Assembly: GCA_023248415.1 (NCBI GenBank)
Contig: JAHFEP010000190.1
Span: 1 to 5,774 of the forward strand
DNA length: 5,774 nucleotides
DNA from: Nitrospirota bacterium
Lineage (GTDB): Bacteria > Nitrospirota > CAKKRA01 > 9FT-COMBO-42-15
Direction: 5' to 3'
A program made the translations under genes and the position numbers. Shown here piece after piece: positions 1-3,922 of the stretch; position 1 is the stretch's first letter; every line of letters starts with the position of its first letter. The notes beneath the pieces were generated by a model. The model was not told where the DNA came from. It saw nothing but the letters and a program-made list of their open reading frames with translations, and did not search any database.

Positions 1-23
1 AATAATTGTGTCAAGCACAAACA

Positions 24-53
24 AAAAAGCCCCACACAGTGGTGGGGCTTTTT
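24..53 (-). terminator. Rho-independent terminator ending the operon
   Basis: A perfect 7-bp G+C-rich stem, GCCCCAC at 29-35 against GTGGGGC at 42-48, encloses a 6-nt loop. It is flanked by an A-run on the left (23-28) and a T-run on the right (49-53). Read on the minus strand, the hairpin is followed by TTTTTTGTTTG, a normal U-tract, and it lies about 27 bp after the stop codon of the TPR gene. It should therefore end transcription of the leftward operon. The A/T flanks are symmetrical, so it could also stop transcripts arriving from the left. Confidence 0.9.
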
Positions 54-79
54 ATTAATGTATATTTATTTGGCTGGCA

Positions 80-550
80 TCACTCATTCATCTTAATAAA
101 TTCCTTTACATCAGGCTGATTCGGCTCAATCCTTAATGAATTCTTCCACTGCCTTAATGCCTCTTTCTTATCGCCTTCCTGTATATATGCAATGCCGAGG
201 AGCTTATACGCCTCTGCATCCCTCGGACTTAACTCCACTACCTTTTTATATACTGTAATTGCTTCCTTATACTGCTTCTTCTTTAGATAGGCAAGGCCAA
301 GATTAAAATGAACATCAGGGTCATCTGGATTCAGCTTTATTGATATCCTGTATTCAACAATGGCCTCATCAACCTTCCCCTCTTCATCAAGCTGCGAAGC
401 CCTTTTGTAATGCTCCATCGCCTCCTGAATCTCTTTTTCAGTTGCCTTTTTTGAAGAATTGTCTGCTGAAACCGCATCACCATAAAACAGCAGTAATCCA
501 GCAATTAGCAATGTCCCTGTCATGTAAAGAGCCCTCTTTGAAACCTTCAT
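80..550 (-). CDS. Secreted tetratricopeptide-repeat (TPR) protein
   Basis: This 156-residue protein has a signal peptide: basic n-region (MKVSKR), hydrophobic core at about 8-23 and a likely cleavage after AVSA (residue 29). About three TPR units follow, near residues 44-77, 78-111 and 112-145, each with the usual pattern (for example NLGLAYLKKKQYKEAITVYKKVVELSP). It contains no CXXCH or catalytic motif. TPR domains bind proteins, so a periplasmic scaffold or assembly role for the neighbouring cytochromes is plausible but is only inferred. The ATG is supported by a strong Shine-Dalgarno sequence (GGGAGG, 4 nt upstream). It starts 21 bp after the stop of the cytochrome fusion gene and is the last gene before the terminator, so it is very likely co-transcribed. 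Small TPR proteins are common, so the exact function cannot be read from the sequence. Confidence 0.88.
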   Translation of the reverse strand: MKVSKRALYMTGTLLIAGLLLFYGDAVSADNSSKKATEKEIQEAMEHYKRASQLDEEGKVDEAIVEYRISIKLNPDDPDVHFNLGLAYLKKKQYKEAITVYKKVVELSPRDAEAYKLLGIAYIQEGDKKEALRQWKNSLRIEPNQPDVKEFIKMNE

Positions 551-554
551 AAAA

Positions 555-560
555 CCTCCC
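555..560 (-). promoter_or_regulatory. Ribosome binding site of the TPR gene
   Basis: On the minus strand the bases read GGGAGG, followed by TTTT and the ATG at 550-548. The match to the anti-Shine-Dalgarno sequence is strong and the spacing short. It fixes the start of the TPR gene at this ATG. Confidence 0.75.
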
Positions 561-571
561 TATTGAGTATT

Positions 572-2092
572 CTATTTTTTCTGCGCGCTTCTTGCAATAA
601 GGAGTTCAGCGCCAAAAACAAGTCCTGCAACAAGCAGAGGAATAAAGACCACCTTAGAACCCGTAGGCGGCTTTAACAATATCCAGTACCATGTTGTAAT
701 TGTGTGCTTTGAGCCCTTTTCTCCGTTTGTTCCGTCCCATGTTGCAAAGGCAATGGGTGTGAATCTGCCCTCTTCAAACTGCATATCATCCTTATTGTCT
801 GTTTTAAGAGGCCTTGTCATCATAACCTTCCATGTGCCTTTGTTATAGCTGCCCTTGCCGTTTACATTTGACTTATCCCTTGTCTTTATGTTCTTAAATC
901 CGGTGGAATCCATAACCTTTATAGATTGTTCTGATTTTGTTGTTCCACTCTTCCAGTGCCAGACATTGACTGGATGGCTGCTGTCTCCCATTCCAAAATA
1001 CGGCTTCTCCATCTCCTCTGGTATTGTAACAGGCAACTGGATTGCAACTGCGTCTTCATTAAGCTCGCCATCTGCAAGCTCCTGCGCCTTTGCATCACCA
1101 GGGATGCTGTTTGTCCTGTCATCCCATTCAAGAAGGAATGCAATATCCTTATCATTATAAACAGCTTTTACTGTAATCTCTTCAACTGATGGGGTAAAGA
1201 ATCTCTCCTTTGCTATAATCTGGCCCACAAGCGGATATGCAGTGCTCTCTACATCCTTCCATTTCTCATCATTCACATCCTTTGGAAGTTCACCTGCAAG
1301 CCTCTTTGCCTTTACAACAGTATCCCCCTCTTTTATCCTTCTTGCCTCATTCTTAATAGAGGTGACATAATTTACAACATGCCATTTCTCTTCCTCTGTT
1401 AATTTCTTCTTGCTCGCAGGGTCATCAAAAGACGGCATTGGTGTGCCAGGTATTCCAGCGCTTATACGTGTATATATATCCTTTGGGTCGCTGCTGACCC
1501 TGAACAACCACGGCTTAGTCAGATTTCTCGGCCAGAGCCTGTTGCCTGCCCAGTCATCCTTTAATTTCTTCATGGCATCGCCCTTGCCCTCGTCGCCATG
1601 ACACTCCGAGCATCTATCAATAAAAAGCTCCTTCCCTTTTTTTATGCTCTCTGCAGATGAGCCTATCTGCTTTCCATAATTCACCTTTGCAGTTGGCTCT
1701 CCCTCTAATCCTGCCAATGATTTTACATAAGCAACAAGATTCCATCTATCCTTGTCAGATAATACATCCTTCCAGAACGGCATTGATGTCCCAGTCATGC
1801 CATCGGATATCATCCTGAATATATCATCCTCATACGGAAATGGATTGTCTACATTGGATGTCTTGTATTTATAGATGCCAGAGGTAAAATCCCTTGGCCT
1901 TGGATTCAGAAAATCTGCAGCAGGACCGTCGCCTGCGCCAGTCCATCCATGGCACCATGCACATTTTTTTTCGTAAACCTTCTTGCCTGCCTCCTTATCA
2001 CCCTTTGCTGCCTCAGCGATGTTGTAAGATAAAATGAGCAGGAGGGTTACCATTAATAGATATTGCAACCTCAATATTTTTTTTATGTTCAT
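572..2092 (-). CDS. Dihaem cytochrome c fused to ethylbenzene-dehydrogenase-type haem b domain
   Basis: This 506-residue protein has four parts. A signal peptide spans about 1-29 (IAEA|A). A first cytochrome c domain has haem motif CAWCH at 44-48 and likely Met ligand M104 (GTSMPFW). A second has CSECH at 161-165 and M219 (GTPMPSF). A domain at about 275-475 resembles the haem b-binding gamma subunits of type II DMSO-reductase-family enzymes (EB_dh family). A transmembrane helix at about 481-499 followed by a basic tail (RSAQKK) anchors it, with the bulk outside the membrane. By analogy with the Met/Lys haem ligation of EbdC, M368 (GMGDSSHPVNVWHW) and K462 (GSKHTITTWYW) are candidate ligands; this is inferred. 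It probably relays electrons between periplasmic partners and the oxidase-like complex. NxrC-like proteins of nitrite oxidisers are the closest known theme, but no molybdenum subunit is encoded nearby. The ATG is preceded by a purine-rich AGGAAGGTGGAAGG. Confidence 0.88.
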   Translation of the reverse strand: MNIKKILRLQYLLMVTLLLILSYNIAEAAKGDKEAGKKVYEKKCAWCHGWTGAGDGPAADFLNPRPRDFTSGIYKYKTSNVDNPFPYEDDIFRMISDGMTGTSMPFWKDVLSDKDRWNLVAYVKSLAGLEGEPTAKVNYGKQIGSSAESIKKGKELFIDRCSECHGDEGKGDAMKKLKDDWAGNRLWPRNLTKPWLFRVSSDPKDIYTRISAGIPGTPMPSFDDPASKKKLTEEEKWHVVNYVTSIKNEARRIKEGDTVVKAKRLAGELPKDVNDEKWKDVESTAYPLVGQIIAKERFFTPSVEEITVKAVYNDKDIAFLLEWDDRTNSIPGDAKAQELADGELNEDAVAIQLPVTIPEEMEKPYFGMGDSSHPVNVWHWKSGTTKSEQSIKVMDSTGFKNIKTRDKSNVNGKGSYNKGTWKVMMTRPLKTDNKDDMQFEEGRFTPIAFATWDGTNGEKGSKHTITTWYWILLKPPTGSKVVFIPLLVAGLVFGAELLIARSAQKK

Positions 2093-2121
2093 CCTTCCAC
2101 CTTCCTTTTTCAGATTTTGTC

Positions 2122-2146
2122 ATTCCCGCATGCTTTTAGCGGGAAT
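2122..2146. repeat. Intergenic hairpin repeat, ATTCCCGC/GCGGGAAT
   Basis: An exact 8-bp inverted repeat (ATTCCCGC at 2122-2129, GCGGGAAT at 2139-2146) encloses a 9-nt loop. The motif TCATTCCCGC...GCGGGAATCC is a recurrent dispersed palindrome in many bacterial genomes, from general knowledge; its copy number here cannot be judged from one window. It lies 30 bp upstream of the start of the cytochrome fusion gene and directly abuts the 59-bp palindrome. It has no T-tract on the minus strand, so it is not a typical terminator. In mRNA it could act as a stability or attenuation structure. Confidence 0.75.
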
Positions 2147-2149
2147 CCA

Positions 2150-2208
2150 GTAGGGGCAACCACATAGGGTTGCCCTCATGTGAGCGGCCACACAGAGCCG
2201 CCCCCTAC
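2150..2208. repeat. 59-bp palindromic MITE/REP-like element
   Basis: Terminal inverted repeats GTAGGGG (2150-2156) and CCCCTAC (2202-2208) bound two internal hairpins: GGGCAACC/GGTTGCCC at 2154-2161 and 2168-2175, and GCGGC/GCCGC at 2184-2188 and 2197-2201. The architecture matches small non-coding palindromic elements that are dispersed in many environmental bacteria. It starts right after the hairpin repeat and ends 4 bp before the stop codon of the membrane cytochrome gene, so it sits inside the operon. It encodes nothing. It could be a mobile insertion that was tolerated between two genes, or a structure that protects the upstream message from decay. Confidence 0.7.
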
Positions 2209-2212
2209 ATAT

Positions 2213-2980
2213 CTAAAATGTCCTCGGTTTATTTCCTGAATAATCATATATGAACATTGCAACCTTCCAGATTTCTTCCTCTGATAGAAAATGCTCCCAT
2301 ATAGGCATTGCAGATCTCCACGGAGCGCCCTCTTTTGGAAGGCCTGGACCGCCTGTTGCCACCCTCCAGAAGACAAATGACTCTGAAAGCTGGGCTATGG
2401 TGTTTGTACCCATAAATGGGAGAGGCTGCGGATCAAAGCCCTGATAGAAATGGCCCTTGCCGTCAAGTTTGTCACCATGGCAGTAGAAGCAGTTTTTGAA
2501 ATAGACCTCTCCGCCCTCTTTTACATATTTTGCATAATTTGCCGCATCATCCCTCAGCGGATTCTTTAATGAATTAAGATTATAACTCTTATTATATATA
2601 TTGGCGCTCGAAGGAGGCGCAGGATGGATTGACCTGAGCTCTACAGGCGCATCATAACTCGGCGCCACACTGCTGTAAGTGATATAGGCAGCAAGCAATG
2701 GAATTACAGCAAAGATTATATTTCTAAGCATCCTCTTGCTGGGATCTGTCAGTGTTGCCTTTATAGGCGAAATCAATTCTTTTGCCGATTCCTCTTTTGA
2801 TGTTAAATAAAGAAGGATGGTAGCAATGATAAATAACATATACATTTTTAACAGGCTTGTAGGAATAAGAGGCCATGTCCCGGGATGAAGGAATCGGCCT
2901 ATTATAGGCACCACTATCTTTAGAACTAAATAGGCGCCTATTGTCAGCAAAGCAAATAAAGAAAGTTTTGATATTTTCAT
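2213..2980 (-). CDS. Three-helix membrane protein with C-terminal monohaem cytochrome c domain
   Basis: This 255-residue protein has three hydrophobic helices at about 6-28, 43-60 and 86-105. The loop at 61-85 carries several lysines and an arginine, which by the positive-inside rule puts it in the cytoplasm and the C-terminal domain (about 106-255) outside. That domain has one haem c motif, CFYCH at 164-168, and a likely Met ligand M225 (RSAMPIWEHF), the class I cytochrome c layout. The segment ending IWKVAMFIYDYSG is the typical C-terminal helix. The membrane part is not a family I can name. A role as an integral electron-transfer subunit next to the bd-like protein is inferred from context. 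The ATG follows AAGGGG at 8 nt, and the gene starts 24 bp after the stop of the dihaem cytochrome gene. Its stop abuts the palindromic element. Confidence 0.88.
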   Translation of the reverse strand: MKISKLSLFALLTIGAYLVLKIVVPIIGRFLHPGTWPLIPTSLLKMYMLFIIATILLYLTSKEESAKELISPIKATLTDPSKRMLRNIIFAVIPLLAAYITYSSVAPSYDAPVELRSIHPAPPSSANIYNKSYNLNSLKNPLRDDAANYAKYVKEGGEVYFKNCFYCHGDKLDGKGHFYQGFDPQPLPFMGTNTIAQLSESFVFWRVATGGPGLPKEGAPWRSAMPIWEHFLSEEEIWKVAMFIYDYSGNKPRTF

Positions 2981-3004
2981 AATATTTTCCCCTTTATTTT
3001 TAGA

Positions 3005-3829
3005 TTAACCTTTTTGAGCCTTAAGATATTTTATCAGCATTTCCAGTTCCTTTGCAGTCATCTTGTTCCCAAAGTCCTGCGGCATTACACCTGCTGGAAA
3101 GCCTGTCGCTATATCTGCATTCGGGTCAAGTATTGCCCGCCTTAGATATGCCTCATCCCTCTTAGAACCTATCTTTGTAAGGTCAGGCCCTACCGCACCT
3201 GCAAATGCTCCTATCTTATGACATGCACCGCAGGCATATTTGCCTAATGCCTCTTCAGGTGTCTTTGCCGGCGCTGGCGCTGCCTCTGCTGCGCCTGCTG
3301 CTGGCGCTGGCGCTGCATCTGCGCCTGTTGGCAGCGGCACAGTTGCCTTGCCGCCGTCCTTTGTCTGCAAAAATGCGATTACTGCGTTTATCTCTGCTGG
3401 TTTTAAACCAACAGCAGGGCCATTTATTTGAGGCATTGGGCTCTCTGTATCATTGGTCCCTGCCTTGCCAAAACCTGCTACAACAAATGTAGAAGGCTCC
3501 ATCATGGATTCTCTCAGATACTCCTCGCCTGTCTTTGCCTTGCCTTTGTAGCGTGGGTCATTCAGTCTCTGCTCGCTTGTTGCATGCATCTGTGTAAGGC
3601 TTGGCGCCCTGCCTGCAAGCACAGGGTTGTGGCAAAGTGTGCATGTTCCCTTACCCTCAAATATCTTTCTGCCAAGTGCAATATATTGATCCATGCCCAT
3701 TGCGCCAATAGTCTCCTCCTCTGCCGGAGGCGGCGCAGGCCTTACCTGTGGAATCGCAAAATTAGCAAATAATGTGTATCCCGCTAATGCTATTAAAGCA
3801 AAAATGCCTATCTTCAAGAAAGTTTGCAT
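3005..3829 (-). CDS. Membrane-anchored dihaem cytochrome c
   Basis: This 274-residue protein begins with a hydrophobic helix at about 5-24 that acts as an uncleaved anchor or signal peptide. A proline-rich stretch (RPAPPPAEEE) follows. The first cytochrome c domain has CTLCH at 63-67 and probable Met ligand M132 (ESPMPQ). An Ala/Pro-rich flexible linker runs from about 165 to 190. The second domain has CGACH at 200-204 and M249 (AGVMPQDF), and ends with the usual helix (LEMLIKYLKAQKG). It probably shuttles electrons in the periplasm between the other cytochromes and the bd-like protein encoded just upstream. Paired domains on a flexible tether resemble the cytochrome c arms of known oxidases, but direct partnership is inferred. 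The ATG is supported by AGGAGG 7 nt upstream. The gene is separated from the bd-like gene by 93 bp containing short repeats. Confidence 0.9.
   Translation of the reverse strand: MQTFLKIGIFALIALAGYTLFANFAIPQVRPAPPPAEEETIGAMGMDQYIALGRKIFEGKGTCTLCHNPVLAGRAPSLTQMHATSEQRLNDPRYKGKAKTGEEYLRESMMEPSTFVVAGFGKAGTNDTESPMPQINGPAVGLKPAEINAVIAFLQTKDGGKATVPLPTGADAAPAPAAGAAEAAPAPAKTPEEALGKYACGACHKIGAFAGAVGPDLTKIGSKRDEAYLRRAILDPNADIATGFPAGVMPQDFGNKMTAKELEMLIKYLKAQKG
3270..3316 (-). repeat. Internal duplication encoding the Ala/Pro linker
   Basis: The 14-bp sequence GGCGCTGGCGCTGC occurs at 3270-3283 and again at 3303-3316, a 33-bp (11-codon) offset that keeps frame. In the protein it gives DAAPAPA at 171-177 and EAAPAPA at 182-188. 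This suggests that the linker between the two haem domains grew by slippage or duplication. The G+C content here is visibly higher than in the rest of the gene. Confidence 0.65.
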
Positions 3830-3836
3830 ACATTAA

Positions 3837-3842
3837 CCTCCT
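3837..3842 (-). promoter_or_regulatory. Ribosome binding site of the dihaem cytochrome gene
   Basis: The minus strand reads AGGAGG, then 7 nt, then the ATG at 3829-3827. It is the best Shine-Dalgarno match in the window. It supports this ATG over the out-of-frame ATG four bases upstream. Confidence 0.8.
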
Positions 3843-3850
3843 ATATATTC

Positions 3851-3918
3851 CGTAATGCGTAACGCGTTATGCGTAAGATGTGTTTTTAACTCATAACTCA
3901 TTACACTTCACTCGTTAC
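3851..3918. repeat. Short direct repeats in the gap between oxidase and cytochrome genes
   Basis: ATGCGTAA occurs at 3855-3862 and 3869-3876, separated by CGCGTT, around an imperfect palindrome centred on AACGCGTT. Further right, AACTCAT is repeated in exact tandem at 3888-3894 and 3895-3901, followed by related degenerate text (ACTTCACTCGTTACTC). The gap codes for nothing recognisable. It shows no stem with a T-tract and no clear -35/-10 pair. Degenerate TAAYGCGTAA-like and TAACTCAT-like strings of this kind are seen as intergenic repeats in some environmental genomes. Their function is unknown, and a protein-binding site is possible. Confidence 0.55.
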
Positions 3919-3922
3919 TCTC

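Noticed and set aside
6..20. Small palindrome TTGTG/CACAA at the left edge as an operator
   Set aside because: A 5-bp A/T-rich stem with a 5-nt loop is expected by chance, and the gene it might control is outside the window.
2093..2149. Separate promoter for the cytochrome fusion gene
   Set aside because: ATGACA in the hairpin flank resembles a -35 box, but no -10 box lies at the right distance before the start codon.
2122..2208. Rho-independent terminator after the membrane cytochrome gene
   Set aside because: The hairpins are strong but none is followed by a T-tract on the minus strand, and the structure fits a dispersed palindromic repeat better.
2176..2376. Minus-strand 66-codon open frame across the end of the membrane cytochrome gene
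   Set aside because: It overlaps the real frame and runs into the palindromic element. It has no recognisable domain and no convincing start.
3205..3772. Plus-strand open frames of 63-114 codons opposite the dihaem cytochrome gene
   Set aside because: They lie wholly antisense to a well-supported cytochrome gene, have low-complexity Leu/Ala/Cys-rich translations and show no family motif. They are shadows of the G+C-rich linker and coding frame.
3851..3918. CRISPR array
   Set aside because: The repeat units are only 7-8 bp, there are two copies of each, and there are no spacers of regular length.
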